A DNA stretch of 64,000 bases, taken from Paenibacillus_Z sp042653205. Lineage in GTDB: Bacteria; Bacillota; Bacilli; Paenibacillales; Paenibacillaceae. Made by a program: the position numbers and the translations under genes. Positions 25,095 through 33,574 of the stretch are shown in pieces. Location: assembly GCF_042653205.1 (NCBI RefSeq), contig NZ_JBHSHY010000002.1, positions 248,001 through 312,000 of the forward strand, given 5' to 3'. Under the pieces are notes generated by a model. It saw only the letters and a program-made list of their open reading frames with translations. It ran no database searches and was not told the origin of the DNA. Within the stretch, counting starts at the first letter, position 1. Every line of letters starts with the position of its first letter.

Positions 25095-25881
25095 TAAAAT
25101 CGTGGCCACCAAAAAAAACGAAGCGGAGCGCCTGGCGGAAACGTTCTCGCTGGCCGACGCCGAGCGCCGGATCGCCGCGCTTCCGGCATGCCGCGGCTTC
25201 GAGCGCGCGCTAGCCGGACGGACGAACCGGCCGGTCGGCTTGATCGCCGAAGTGAAGAAGGCGTCGCCGTCCAAAGGGCTGATCCGGGCGGATTTCGAGC
25301 CCGTCGAATTGGCGCGGACGTACGCGCAGGCGGGGGCGGACTGCATCTCGGTCCTGACGGACGCGGAGTATTTTCAAGGCCGCAACGAATACTTGACCGC
25401 AGTGTCCGGTGCCGTCGGCGTTCCGCTGCTGCGGAAGGACTTCACGGTCGACTACCGGCAAATCTACGAAGCGCGGCTCATCGGAGCGGATGCGGTCCTG
25501 CTCATCGCGGCGATTCTGCGCCCGGCGCAGCTGTCGGAGTTCTACGACATCGCGCGTTCGATTGGGCTGGACGTGCTGGTCGAGGTGCATGACGAAGCGG
25601 AGATGGAGGAAGTTCTCGGCTTGGGCAAGGCGACGCTGATCGGCATCAACAACCGCAACCTGCATACGTTCGAGACGGACCTGCGGACGACGGAACGATT
25701 GATCCGCCTCGTGCCGGCCGGCGTGACCGTCATCAGCGAAAGCGCCATCGGAATGCCGGAGGATATCGCCTTCGTCCAAGCGTGCGGCGCCAAAGGCGTG
25801 CTGGTCGGCGAGTCGCTCATGCGCCAGGCGGACGTCGGCGCGGCGGTCGAGCGGCTCATGGGGCCGGTGAGCGTAGGATGA
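25084..25881 (+). CDS. trpC: Indole-3-glycerol phosphate synthase
   Basis: A 265-residue TIM barrel with LIAEVKKASPSKGLIR (catalytic lysine), CISVLTDAEYFQG, LLRKDFTVDYRQIYEARLIGADAVLLIAAIL and GINNRNLHTFETDL. It decarboxylates and closes CdRP to indole-glycerol phosphate. Overlaps trpD by 11 bases and trpF by four (ATGA). Confidence 0.97.
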   Translation: MFLDKIVATKKNEAERLAETFSLADAERRIAALPACRGFERALAGRTNRPVGLIAEVKKASPSKGLIRADFEPVELARTYAQAGADCISVLTDAEYFQGRNEYLTAVSGAVGVPLLRKDFTVDYRQIYEARLIGADAVLLIAAILRPAQLSEFYDIARSIGLDVLVEVHDEAEMEEVLGLGKATLIGINNRNLHTFETDLRTTERLIRLVPAGVTVISESAIGMPEDIAFVQACGAKGVLVGESLMRQADVGAAVERLMGPVSVG

Positions 25882-26570
25882 CGGAGCCGGAGCAAGGTAA
25901 CGGCCGCGCGACGCGCGTCAAGATATGCGGCCTGCGCGACGCGGAGACCATGCGGGCGATGGACGGGCTGCCGATCGACGAGGTCGGCTTCGTCTTCGCG
26001 AAGAGCCGGCGCCAGATCGCGCCCGAGTTGGCATCGGAGCTGATCGCCGCGGCGCGGCGGCTGCGCAACGCGGAAGGCGCCGCGCCGCGGACGGTCGGCG
26101 TGTTCGTGAATCCGACGATGGACGAACTGCGCGAGACGCTTCGGATCGCCCCGCTCGACATAGTCCAGCTGCATGGAGAAGAGTCGCCGTCGTTCTGCGC
26201 GGAGGCGAGGTCGGCATTCGGCGTCGCGGTGTGGAAGGTGCTCTCGGTAACGCCGGAAGACGGCGCCGATCCGGATTCGGACGGTTCCGGCCGGCTGCAG
26301 GCGTACATCGGCAGCGTGGACGGGTTCCTGATCGACACCGCGGGCGGCGGCACGGGCAAGACGTTCGCCTGGTCCGTCATCGACCGGTACAAGGAAGCGG
26401 CGGGCGGCGTTCCGCTCTATGTCGCGGGAGGACTTCATCCCGATAATGTGGTAGAGTTAGTGAAGCGATATGCGCCCGGCGGCGTGGACGTATCGAGCGG
26501 CGTCGAGACGGACGGCGCGAAGGACATGACGAAAATCAGACTTTTTGCGGAAAGGGTGCAAGGCGTATGA
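25878..26570 (+). CDS. trpF: Phosphoribosylanthranilate isomerase
   Basis: A 230-residue TIM barrel starting VKICGLRDAETM (catalytic Cys in KICG), with VGFVFAKSRRQI, TVGVFVNPTMDEL, DIVQLHGEE and the catalytic-Asp segment FLIDTAGGGTGKTFAW; PLYVAGGLHPDNV forms the phosphate site. It isomerises PRA to CdRP. Slightly longer than the usual 200-220 residues because of an insert around residues 130-145. Confidence 0.95.
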   Translation: MTEPEQGNGRATRVKICGLRDAETMRAMDGLPIDEVGFVFAKSRRQIAPELASELIAAARRLRNAEGAAPRTVGVFVNPTMDELRETLRIAPLDIVQLHGEESPSFCAEARSAFGVAVWKVLSVTPEDGADPDSDGSGRLQAYIGSVDGFLIDTAGGGTGKTFAWSVIDRYKEAAGGVPLYVAGGLHPDNVVELVKRYAPGGVDVSSGVETDGAKDMTKIRLFAERVQGV

Positions 26571-27763
26571 CGCAAGTTCCGGACGAGAACGGACGCTTCG
26601 GCAAATTCGGCGGCCGATACGTGCCAGAGACGCTGATGAACGCGCTGATCGAACTGGAGGAGGCTTATCGGCATTACTCCAAGGATCCGGATTTCATCGC
26701 GGAGATCCGCAATCTCTTAACCAAATATTCGGGGCGCCCGACGTCCCTCTACCACGCGCAGCGGCTGTCCGCGCATCTCGGCGGCGCGCAAATCTATTTG
26801 AAGCGCGAGGATTTGAACCATACCGGCGCGCATAAGATCAACAACACGATCGGTCAAGGCGTGCTGGCCAAGCGGATGGGCAAAACGAAAATCATCGCCG
26901 AAACCGGCGCCGGCCAGCACGGCGTCGCGTCCGCCACGGTGGCGGCGCTGCTCGGCCTCGAGTGCAAGGTGTTCATGGGCGAAGAAGATACGAAACGGCA
27001 GGAGCTGAACGTGTTCCGCATGCAGCTGCTCGGCGCGGAGGTGGTGCCAGTCACGTCCGGCACGCGCACGCTGAAGGACGCGTGCAACGAGACGCTGCGC
27101 TACTGGGTCAGCCATGTCGACGACACGTACTATATCCTCGGTTCCGTGACGGGGCCGCACCCGTACCCGATGATGGTGCGCGACTTCCAGCGCATCATCG
27201 GAGACGAGACGCGCGGGCAGATTCAGCGGGAAGCGGGCCGTCTGCCGGATTACATCGTGGCGGCGGTCGGCGGCGGCAGCAACGCCATCGGCATGTTCTA
27301 CCCGTTTATCGACGACACTTCCGTGAAGCTGATCGGGGTCGAAGCGGCCGGCCGCGGCGTGGATACCGAAGAGCACGCGGCGACGATGACGAAGGGCCGC
27401 CACGGCGTGTTCCAAGGCTCGCTCAGCTACGTGCTGCAGGACGACTACGGCCAAGTGCAGCCGGCGCATTCGATCTCCGCGGGTCTCGATTACCCCGGCA
27501 TCGGACCGGAGCATGCGTACTTGAAGGACTCGGAGCGCGCGGCGTACGTGCCGATCACGGACGCCGAAGCGCTGGAGGCGCTGCAGCTGCTGTCGCGCAC
27601 GGAAGGCATCATCCCGGCGCTGGAGTCCGCGCACGCGATCGCGCAGGTGATGAAGCTGGCGCCGACGCTGAGCAAGGACCAGATCGTCGTCGTGAACCTC
27701 TCCGGCCGCGGCGACAAGGATGTCCAAGCCATCATGGGCTATCTGGAAGGAGGTTTGGCGTAA
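26567..27763 (+). CDS. trpB: Tryptophan synthase beta chain
   Basis: The 398-residue PLP enzyme has FGKFGGRYVPETLMNAL, LNHTGAHKINNTIGQ with the PLP lysine at about residue 90, AETGAGQHGVASATVAALLGLEC and VGGGSNAIGMFYPF. It condenses indole with serine. Overlaps trpF by four bases and trpA by one. Confidence 0.98.
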   Translation: MTQVPDENGRFGKFGGRYVPETLMNALIELEEAYRHYSKDPDFIAEIRNLLTKYSGRPTSLYHAQRLSAHLGGAQIYLKREDLNHTGAHKINNTIGQGVLAKRMGKTKIIAETGAGQHGVASATVAALLGLECKVFMGEEDTKRQELNVFRMQLLGAEVVPVTSGTRTLKDACNETLRYWVSHVDDTYYILGSVTGPHPYPMMVRDFQRIIGDETRGQIQREAGRLPDYIVAAVGGGSNAIGMFYPFIDDTSVKLIGVEAAGRGVDTEEHAATMTKGRHGVFQGSLSYVLQDDYGQVQPAHSISAGLDYPGIGPEHAYLKDSERAAYVPITDAEALEALQLLSRTEGIIPALESAHAIAQVMKLAPTLSKDQIVVVNLSGRGDKDVQAIMGYLEGGLA

Positions 27764-28584
27764 TGGCGAACCACCTTAACGAAATCGACGCGGCCTTCGG
27801 ACGGTTGCGCGAAGAAGGGCGCACCGCGCTCATTCCGTTCCTGACGATCGGCGATCCCGATCTGGACACGTCGGTCGACATCATCGCGGCCATGGAGCAG
27901 GCGGGCGCCGACATGATCGAGCTCGGCGTGCCGTATTCGGATCCGCTCGCCGACGGGCCGGTCATCCAGCGCGCCTCGGAGCGGGCGCTCGGCGGCGGGC
28001 GCGTGACGATCGCGGACTGCATTCAAGTCGCCGATAACGCGCGCAAGGCGGGCGTGAAGCTGCCGTTCATCCTGTTCTCCTACTATAATCCGGTTCTGCA
28101 GTACGGCCTGGACCGGTTCTTCGGGCTCGTGACGGCCAAGGGAATCAGCGGACTCATCATTCCCGATCTTCCGATCGAAGAAGACGCCGAGCTGCGCGCA
28201 CGGGCCGAAGCGGCGAACATCCATCTCATCCCGCTTGTCGCGCCGACGTCGAACGACCGCGTGACGCGCATCTCCGCCAAGGCGCGCGGCTTTGTGTACT
28301 GCGTGTCTTCCCTCGGCGTCACGGGCGTGAGGTCCGATTTCCACCAGGGCATCGACGAATTCCTGGCGACGGTTCGCCGCGCGACGGATACGCCGATCGC
28401 GGTCGGCTTCGGGATCTCAAGCCGCGAGCAGGTCGAGCGGTTCGGCAAGCAGGCCGACGGCGTCATCGTCGGCAGCGCCATCGTCCGCAAGATCGAAGAG
28501 GCGCTGCCGCTGCTGAAATCGCCGGGGACCAAGCAGGAAGGCCTCGCGCAGATCCGCGATTTCGTCCGCGAATTGAGAGGTTAA
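27763..28584 (+). CDS. trpA: Tryptophan synthase alpha chain
   Basis: A 273-residue TIM barrel with ALIPFLTIGDPDLDTS, MIELGVPYSDPLADGPVIQRASERAL (catalytic Glu), GLIIPDLPIEED (catalytic Asp), YCVSSLGVTGVR and VGFGISSREQV. It cleaves indole-glycerol phosphate and channels indole to TrpB. ATG 27763 shares a base with the trpB stop. Terminator follows, so hisC-tyrA are probably transcribed separately or by read-through. Confidence 0.98.
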   Translation: MANHLNEIDAAFGRLREEGRTALIPFLTIGDPDLDTSVDIIAAMEQAGADMIELGVPYSDPLADGPVIQRASERALGGGRVTIADCIQVADNARKAGVKLPFILFSYYNPVLQYGLDRFFGLVTAKGISGLIIPDLPIEEDAELRARAEAANIHLIPLVAPTSNDRVTRISAKARGFVYCVSSLGVTGVRSDFHQGIDEFLATVRRATDTPIAVGFGISSREQVERFGKQADGVIVGSAIVRKIEEALPLLKSPGTKQEGLAQIRDFVRELRG

Positions 28585-28611
28585 GCGCGGGCGGCTTTTC
28601 AACCTTATCCA

Positions 28612-28644
28612 ACCTCCGGGGCTTCGCGGCTGCCGGAGGTTTTT
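28612..28644 (+). terminator. Terminator after trpA
   Basis: ACCTCCGG (28612-28619) pairs with CCGGAGGT (28633-28640) around a GC-rich loop, then a short T run. Confidence 0.75.
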
Positions 28645-28837
28645 GGCGTCCATCCGAACGAAGGCGAGGGAGCGGGCGAGGCAGAGGGAGCTAACGAAAG
28701 ATCGGAAAAATTAACGCTTCTTCGCATAAAAGCTTAAAAGCGCGAAAGAAAAATTGCGCGAAACACTTTTAAATGCGGGCAACTTATGAGACAATGTTGA
28801 AATGTTGAGCAGTAACCACATTCACGAGGTGATAGGA

Positions 28838-29935
28838 ATGCAACCGAAACAAAGTATCGTCAGCCTGCCTGTGTACCAGCCAGGCAAACCGATTGAAGAA
28901 GTCAAACGCGAATTGGGCCTGAAGGAAGTCATTAAGCTGGCATCGAACGAAAATCCATTCGGGTCTTCGGAGCACGCGAAAGCCGCCATTATGAAGGAAC
29001 TTGAGCACATCAGCATATATCCCGACAGCTTCAGCACGGACCTGACCGCCGCGGTCGCCGCCTATCTGGGCGTCGAGCGCGACCAGCTCATTTTCGGTGC
29101 CGGTTCCGACGAAGTCATTTTGATGCTCGCGCGGGCGTTCCTGACTCCGGGCGACGAGACGGTCATGGCGGACGAGACGTTCTCGCAGTACCGCCACAAC
29201 GCGGTCATCGAGGGCGCGACGATCATCGAAGTGCCGCTCAAGGACGGCGTGCACGATTTGCCCGCGATGCTCGCCGCCATTACGGAACGGACCAAGATCG
29301 TCTGGGTGTGCAATCCGAATAACCCGACCGGCACGATCGTCCGTCAGGCGGAGCTGGATGCGTTCGTCCGCCAGGTGCCGTCGAACGTCATCGTGGCCCT
29401 CGACGAAGCGTACATCGAGTACGTTACGGACGAATCCTTCCCGGACAGCTTGGCGCTGATGCGCGAATTCAAGAACGTGATCCTGCTCCGCACGTTCTCC
29501 AAGATTCACGGCCTCGCGTCGCTGCGCATCGGATACGGCGCCGGACATGCCGATCTCATCCGCATGGTCAACCAAGTGCGCGAGCCGTTCAACACGACGC
29601 GGATGGCGCAAGCCGCAGCCGCGGCGTCACTGGCAGACACGGCATTCGTCAGCGGCTGCCGGGACCGCAACGCGGCGGGCCGGGCTTACCTGTACGGCGA
29701 GTTCGACCGCATGGGCCTGAACTACTTCGAAGCGCATGGCAACTTCGTCATGGTCGACGTCAAAATGCCTTCCGTCCAAGCATTCGACGGCCTGCTTCGC
29801 CGCGGCGTCATTTCCCGCGCGCGCTGGACGCACTACCCGACGTACATCCGCATTACGATCGGCAGCCCGGAGCAGAACGAAGCGTTCGTCGCGGCGCTCG
29901 AGGCCGTGCTGACGGAAGCGGCGGTACTGGGGTAA
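28838..29935 (+). CDS. hisC: Histidinol-phosphate aminotransferase
   Basis: The 365-residue class II PLP aminotransferase has LASNENPFGSS, NPNNPTGTIV, ALDEAYIEYV and TFSKIHGLASLRIGYG (PLP lysine). In Bacillus the enzyme in this position serves both histidine synthesis and aromatic transamination, and its neighbour tyrA supports that here. ATG 28838 is chosen because GAGGTGA lies 5 bases before it; an ATG at 28802 lacks a ribosome site. Confidence 0.95.
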   Translation: MQPKQSIVSLPVYQPGKPIEEVKRELGLKEVIKLASNENPFGSSEHAKAAIMKELEHISIYPDSFSTDLTAAVAAYLGVERDQLIFGAGSDEVILMLARAFLTPGDETVMADETFSQYRHNAVIEGATIIEVPLKDGVHDLPAMLAAITERTKIVWVCNPNNPTGTIVRQAELDAFVRQVPSNVIVALDEAYIEYVTDESFPDSLALMREFKNVILLRTFSKIHGLASLRIGYGAGHADLIRMVNQVREPFNTTRMAQAAAAASLADTAFVSGCRDRNAAGRAYLYGEFDRMGLNYFEAHGNFVMVDVKMPSVQAFDGLLRRGVISRARWTHYPTYIRITIGSPEQNEAFVAALEAVLTEAAVLG

Positions 29936-29939
29936 CGTC

Positions 29940-31031
29940 ATGACGAAAATCGCGATATTCGGCGTCGGCTTGATCGGCGGCTCGCTCGCGCTCTGCTTCA
30001 AAGGCAAGCCGAACATTACGGTCGTCGGTCATTCCGTGCGCGAATCATCCGCAGCCAAATACCTCGAGCGGGGCGTCGTCGATCATGCGACGACGTCTCT
30101 TCGCGAGGCGGCAGAAGGGGCGGATTTTATTTTTCTGTGCGTGCCCGTGGGCGCATTGGACCGATACGTACAGGAGTTAAGCCAGTTGAATCTGAAGCCG
30201 GGCTGCATCATTACAGACGTCGGGAGCACGAAGGCATCGGTCGCCGCGGCGGCGAGACAAGCCCGTCTCGGCGACGCGGTCTTCATCGGCGGACATCCGA
30301 TGGCCGGCTCGGAGCGCGCGGGCGTGGAAGCCGCTTCGCTTTATCTGTTCGAGAACGCCTTTTACGTGCTGACACCCGATCCGTCGACTCCGCGGCATTA
30401 CGTTGATAAATTGACGCAGCTGCTCGCGCATACGAAGGCCAACATCGTGCACGTCAATCCCGAGGAGCACGACGAAATCGTCGGCGCGATCAGTCATCTG
30501 CCGCATATCATCGCGGTGGCGCTCGTGAACCTCGTGCGCGGCTTCAATGGGGACAACCCGCTGTACGGCCAGCTGGCTGCAGGCGGATTCCGCGACATCA
30601 CGCGCATCGCGTCCAGCGATCCCGTCGTCTGGCGCGACATTCTCGTGAACAACCGCGACGTGCTTCTGGGGCTGCTGAAAGCATGGCAGGCGGGCATGGA
30701 CCGGTTCGTCGGCATGCTCGAAGGCGAGAACGGGGAGGCGGTGGAGCGGGCGTTCCGGGAAGCCGGGATCTTCCGCAGCCAGCTTCCCGAACGGCGGAAA
30801 GGCATGATCCATTCGGTCTACGAATGTTACATCGACGTGCCCGATCATCCAGGCATCATCGGGAAGGTCGCGACGGAGCTCGGCAACAGTGCGATCAACC
30901 TTAGCAACGTCCAGATCACCGAAAGCCGGGAGGATGTGCCCGGAGTACTGCGTCTGAGCTTTCGGGAGCAGGAAGATTTGGACCGCGCGGTGGAGCGTCT
31001 GGGCGAAATCGGCTACGCCGTTCATTTTTAA
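29940..31031 (+). CDS. tyrA: Prephenate dehydrogenase with C-terminal ACT domain
   Basis: The 363-residue protein opens IAIFGVGLIGGSLALCF (NAD site), with IITDVGSTKASV and GGHPMAGSERAGVEAA (catalytic His region) and EEHDEIVGAISHLPH. Residues from about 295 (YECYIDVPDHPGIIGKVATELG) form an ACT domain that likely senses tyrosine. It makes 4-hydroxyphenylpyruvate. In B. subtilis aroE (EPSP synthase) follows; here it does not, and the conserved order breaks. Confidence 0.96.
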   Translation: MTKIAIFGVGLIGGSLALCFKGKPNITVVGHSVRESSAAKYLERGVVDHATTSLREAAEGADFIFLCVPVGALDRYVQELSQLNLKPGCIITDVGSTKASVAAAARQARLGDAVFIGGHPMAGSERAGVEAASLYLFENAFYVLTPDPSTPRHYVDKLTQLLAHTKANIVHVNPEEHDEIVGAISHLPHIIAVALVNLVRGFNGDNPLYGQLAAGGFRDITRIASSDPVVWRDILVNNRDVLLGLLKAWQAGMDRFVGMLEGENGEAVERAFREAGIFRSQLPERRKGMIHSVYECYIDVPDHPGIIGKVATELGNSAINLSNVQITESREDVPGVLRLSFREQEDLDRAVERLGEIGYAVHF

Positions 31032-31050
31032 AAAATATTCGTTAATCATT

Positions 31051-31085
31051 TGAAAACGCTTGTTGACAAAATGAAAACGGATACA
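31051..31085 (+). promoter_or_regulatory. Two cre-like boxes 21 bases apart around a consensus -35
   Basis: TGAAAACGCTTGTT (31051-31064) fits 13 of 14 positions of the CcpA operator consensus TGWAARCGYTWNCW. TGAAAACGGATACA (31072-31085) fits 12. The first overlaps the -35 box and the second fills the spacer of the promoter at 31063-31091, an arrangement expected to repress. CcpA binding is inference. Confidence 0.6.
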
Positions 31086-31091
31086 TATAAT
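31063..31091 (+). promoter_or_regulatory. Perfect consensus sigma-A promoter downstream of tyrA
   Basis: TTGACA (31063-31068), 17-base spacer, TATAAT (31086-31091): a full consensus match. The predicted start is about 31098, with a terminator only about 50 bases further on. Confidence 0.9.
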
Positions 31092-31097
31092 AAAGGT

Positions 31098-31176
31098 ACA
31101 GTATGGTTTCTCTCCACTCCTATCCAAATCCATCGCAGATCTTTGCGGGGCCGCCCTTGGGCGGTCTTTTTTTTTT
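31098..31176 (+). ncRNA. Candidate small RNA, about 79 nt, under cre-like control
   Basis: The transcript from the consensus promoter would end at the stem 31149-31156/31159-31166 with ten T residues. The first part (about 31108-31134) is C/U-rich and unpaired with several CUCC/AUCC segments; a small hairpin CGCA/TGCG lies at 31134-31147. An open frame across it (31103-31384) has no ribosome site and crosses the terminator, so I treat this as a non-coding RNA. An attenuated leader of the downstream sigma gene is the alternative. Confidence 0.6.
31149..31176 (+). terminator. Strong terminator ending the small-RNA candidate
   Basis: GGCCGCCC (31149-31156) pairs with GGGCGGTC (31159-31166), with ten T residues at 31167-31176. 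Confidence 0.92.
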
Positions 31177-31498
31177 GTTCTTTATTAGCTTAATTGAAAC
31201 CTTTCAGCGGCTCGATTCGTCGATTACCATTGCCGGGTATTCCGGACTATACGCGATCTTTGAAAAATTTTTACCCCACGCGCTTCCGCCGCATGTTACA
31301 ATCGATGTTGTTTATGTAAAAATGTGGGGGGCTGAAACGTGTCGAAAGAAGCAGGAATTTGGTTTCATCCCTCGAATTAGATAAAGAAAATAGCACGGAT
31401 CACAAAATTTTTACGATCGCGCAACTTTTTCCTCCCGTGTCGGTACAATGTATAACCGATCCGGGAGTCACTCCTATGGCCAAGGAGGGTCGCCCGCG
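31177..31498 (+). other. AT-richer gap before the sigma-factor gene
   Basis: About 320 bases without a clear gene. It contains a possible 13-codon frame (GTG 31339 to TAG 31380, preceded by GGGGGGC). An ECF-type promoter candidate has AAC followed by five T (31423-31430) and CGGTA (31441-31445). The AAC-to-CGG spacer is 15 bases, shorter than the usual 16-17, so the assignment is weak. Confidence 0.35.
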
Positions 31499-32095
31499 AT
31501 GACCGATTCCCAGCTTATACGCGAAATCAAGGATGGCAACATACAGCTGTACTCGGAGTTGATGCGGCGCTACCAACGAAAAATCCTTGCCTTTATCTTC
31601 CACATGCTAAAGAGCGCGAAGCTCGAGCTTCTTGCGGAAGACCTTTGCTCGGAAACGTTTTACAAAGCGTATCGCAGCCTCCATTCGTTCAGGGAAGTCG
31701 ATGCTTCCTTTTCAACATGGCTGTACACCATCGCCAGAAATACGGTGCTTAGCGAGCTTCGCAAACAGAAGGCCGGGAACGTATCCTTCGAAGAAGTCGG
31801 ATTTACCCCGGTCGCGCCGCCGGATGCCGTTCCGGAACAACGGCTGCTGAAGAACGAGCGCATGACGATGGTTCGGGAAGCCATCAACAGCCTCCCCGAG
31901 AAGCAGCGTTCGGCGCTCATTTTACGCGAGTACGATCAACTGGACTACCAGGAGATCGCGAATATCCTCGGCCAGACCGTCAGCTCCGTAAAATCGCTTC
32001 TGTTTCGTGCGCGCAGCAGCGTCAAGGTTCAGCTGGAACCGTATTTCGGCGAATCGCCAATGCTGGAAGAGTACGAGGGGATGAAAATGCGATGA
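31499..32095 (+). CDS. ECF-type RNA polymerase sigma factor
   Basis: A 198-residue sigma-70 family protein without region 1 or 3. Region 2 (YSELMRRYQRKILAFIFHMLK, DLCSETFYKAYRSLHSFRE, FSTWLYTIARNTVLSELRKQK) and region 4 (SLPEKQRSALILREYDQLDYQEIANILGQTVSSVKSLLFRAR) are clear. ATG 31499 follows AAGGAGG by 10 bases. It overlaps the downstream zinc-finger anti-sigma gene by four bases, so it is held inactive at the membrane until a stress signal. The regulon is unknown. Confidence 0.93.
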   Translation: MTDSQLIREIKDGNIQLYSELMRRYQRKILAFIFHMLKSAKLELLAEDLCSETFYKAYRSLHSFREVDASFSTWLYTIARNTVLSELRKQKAGNVSFEEVGFTPVAPPDAVPEQRLLKNERMTMVREAINSLPEKQRSALILREYDQLDYQEIANILGQTVSSVKSLLFRARSSVKVQLEPYFGESPMLEEYEGMKMR

Positions 32096-32694
32096 ACTGC
32101 CAGGATGTACAGGAAACGTTCGGCGTCTATTGGGATCTGGCCGAAGACGACAGCGAACGTCTGCTCGTGGATTTGCATCTCCAAACCTGTGAAGCGTGCA
32201 GGGAGGAGTTTCGGATATGGGAAGAGAGTGAACAGCTTATCCGCGTCTTCTCGGAAGACGCCGACGAGATCGGTCCCATCGATCACGTCAACCATGGCGT
32301 CATGGACCGCATTTACGCGGAACAGTCCTGGTTTATGCCGGTCACGAGCCGATCCTATCAGTTTTCCAAGACGTTCCGCCGGAACGTCACGGCGATCATC
32401 GCGTGCTGCCTGGCGATGTTCGTGGTCGGCTTGTTCTACGTCGTCATCGGGAATCACGACGCGTCCAGCGTGAACGTGGCCAAGCTGACGGGGCTGATTG
32501 AAACCGCGGATGCCGCAAGCGATCCAGACATTATCCAGAACGCGTTTTACGCCGACGTGCCGGTCGCCAGTATCAGCGATCCCATCGTGGTGAATATCGT
32601 GCCGACGGTTCCGCAATACTATGTGGCGTTATCGCTGCTCGGCATCATCATGACGCTGCTCATATTGAACTGGTTTTCACGAACGCGCAGCTGA
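32092..32694 (+). CDS. Anti-sigma factor with zinc-finger (ZAS) domain
   Basis: A 200-residue protein. The N-terminal domain has Cys3 and His29-x3-Cys33-x2-Cys36 (LHLQTCEACREEF), the zinc-binding anti-sigma pattern. Two transmembrane helices follow (about residues 99-120 and 178-196) with an extracytoplasmic segment between them containing DPDIIQNAFY. ATGA coupling to the sigma gene makes partnership nearly certain. The two-helix topology leaves a roughly 55-residue external sensor loop. Confidence 0.88.
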   Translation: MNCQDVQETFGVYWDLAEDDSERLLVDLHLQTCEACREEFRIWEESEQLIRVFSEDADEIGPIDHVNHGVMDRIYAEQSWFMPVTSRSYQFSKTFRRNVTAIIACCLAMFVVGLFYVVIGNHDASSVNVAKLTGLIETADAASDPDIIQNAFYADVPVASISDPIVVNIVPTVPQYYVALSLLGIIMTLLILNWFSRTRS

Positions 32695-32726
32695 CGCATA
32701 CATATTGAATACGGGCATGAACCTGA

Positions 32727-32747
32727 CTCCGGCGTTTCGCGCCGGAG
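32727..32747 (+). terminator. Stem-loop after the anti-sigma gene (weak terminator)
   Basis: CTCCGGCG (32727-32734) and CGCCGGAG (32740-32747) form an 8-bp stem with a TTTCG loop; the T tail is poor (ATCTTCG). Confidence 0.4.
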
Positions 32748-32773
32748 ATCTTCGTTGAAAGTAGGGAGAAGGA

Positions 32774-33367
32774 TTGCGAATCGGACTCATTCGCCACGGC
32801 CAGACGGCTTGGAACGAGCTTGGCAAAATCCAAGGCCAAACCGATATTCCGCTCAATCAGGAGGGGATCCGCCAAGCGCAGGCGCTTGCAAGCCGCCTGA
32901 CGACGGAGCCGATGAAGTGGGATGCGATCATCGCGAGCGACCTCATGCGCGCGCGGCAGACCGCCCAAATCATCGCGGAGGCGCTCGGCATACCGCTGCT
33001 CGAACCGGACGCGCGGCTGCGCGAACGCTATTACGGCGACGTCGAAGGCACGACGGAGGCGGACCGTCTGGCACGCTGGGGCCCGGACTGGAAGAAGCTC
33101 GACCATGGCCAAGAGACCGACGAGCAATTGCGGACCCGCGCGCTGGCGTTCGTCGAGGAGGCCGCCGCGTCGATGCCAGAGCGCCATCTGCTGGTCGTGA
33201 CCCACGGCAGTCTGCTGTCGCAGCTGCTGCGGGCGATGTCCGCGGAATTGGAGGATAAGCCGATTCAGAATCTTTCGTTTTCGATCATGGAACGGACGGG
33301 TGCGAAGTGGACCCCGCTGCTTCATAATTGCACGCAGCATCTGGAACAGCTGCAAGATTGCCGATAA
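32774..33367 (+). CDS. Histidine phosphatase (phosphoglycerate-mutase-like)
   Basis: A 197-residue protein with the phosphohistidine motif LIRHGQTAWNELGKIQGQTDIPLN (His8), ASDLMRARQTAQII, LRERYYGDVEG and the second catalytic histidine in VVTHGSLLSQLL. The fold covers mutases, phosphatases and cobalamin phosphatases, so the substrate is open; the short length and lack of a loop favour a broad-specificity phosphatase. The start is TTG 32774 with GGGAGAAGGA before it. Confidence 0.88.
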   Translation: MRIGLIRHGQTAWNELGKIQGQTDIPLNQEGIRQAQALASRLTTEPMKWDAIIASDLMRARQTAQIIAEALGIPLLEPDARLRERYYGDVEGTTEADRLARWGPDWKKLDHGQETDEQLRTRALAFVEEAAASMPERHLLVVTHGSLLSQLLRAMSAELEDKPIQNLSFSIMERTGAKWTPLLHNCTQHLEQLQDCR

Positions 33368-33381
33368 GCCGGTCTAGGCGA

Positions 33382-33428
33382 ACAGCCGCCATTCTCGCAA
33401 CGGAGCGAGAGTGGCGGCTGTTTTTTTT
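33382..33428 (+). terminator. Rho-independent terminator after the histidine phosphatase gene
   Basis: ACAGCCGCCA (33382-33391) pairs with the arm ending GGCGGCTGT (33421) and includes an inner TTCTCGC/GCGAGA helix; eight T follow. Confidence 0.92.
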
Positions 33429-33574
33429 GCTCGGGTCCGGGTGTCCGATTCTGCTGAATCGCGGGCGCGGGAAGCGAGCGACAGGAACTTTTCTCCCAGC
33501 GGGGTTATAAAAAACGTCAAGATTCCCATAATGATAGTACACCTGCAAGAGAGATGGGAACGGAGGAGCGGCAG

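Noticed and set aside
31103..31384. 93-codon open frame over the small-RNA candidate
   Set aside because: It starts about five bases after the predicted transcript start, has no ribosome site, and runs through a strong terminator.
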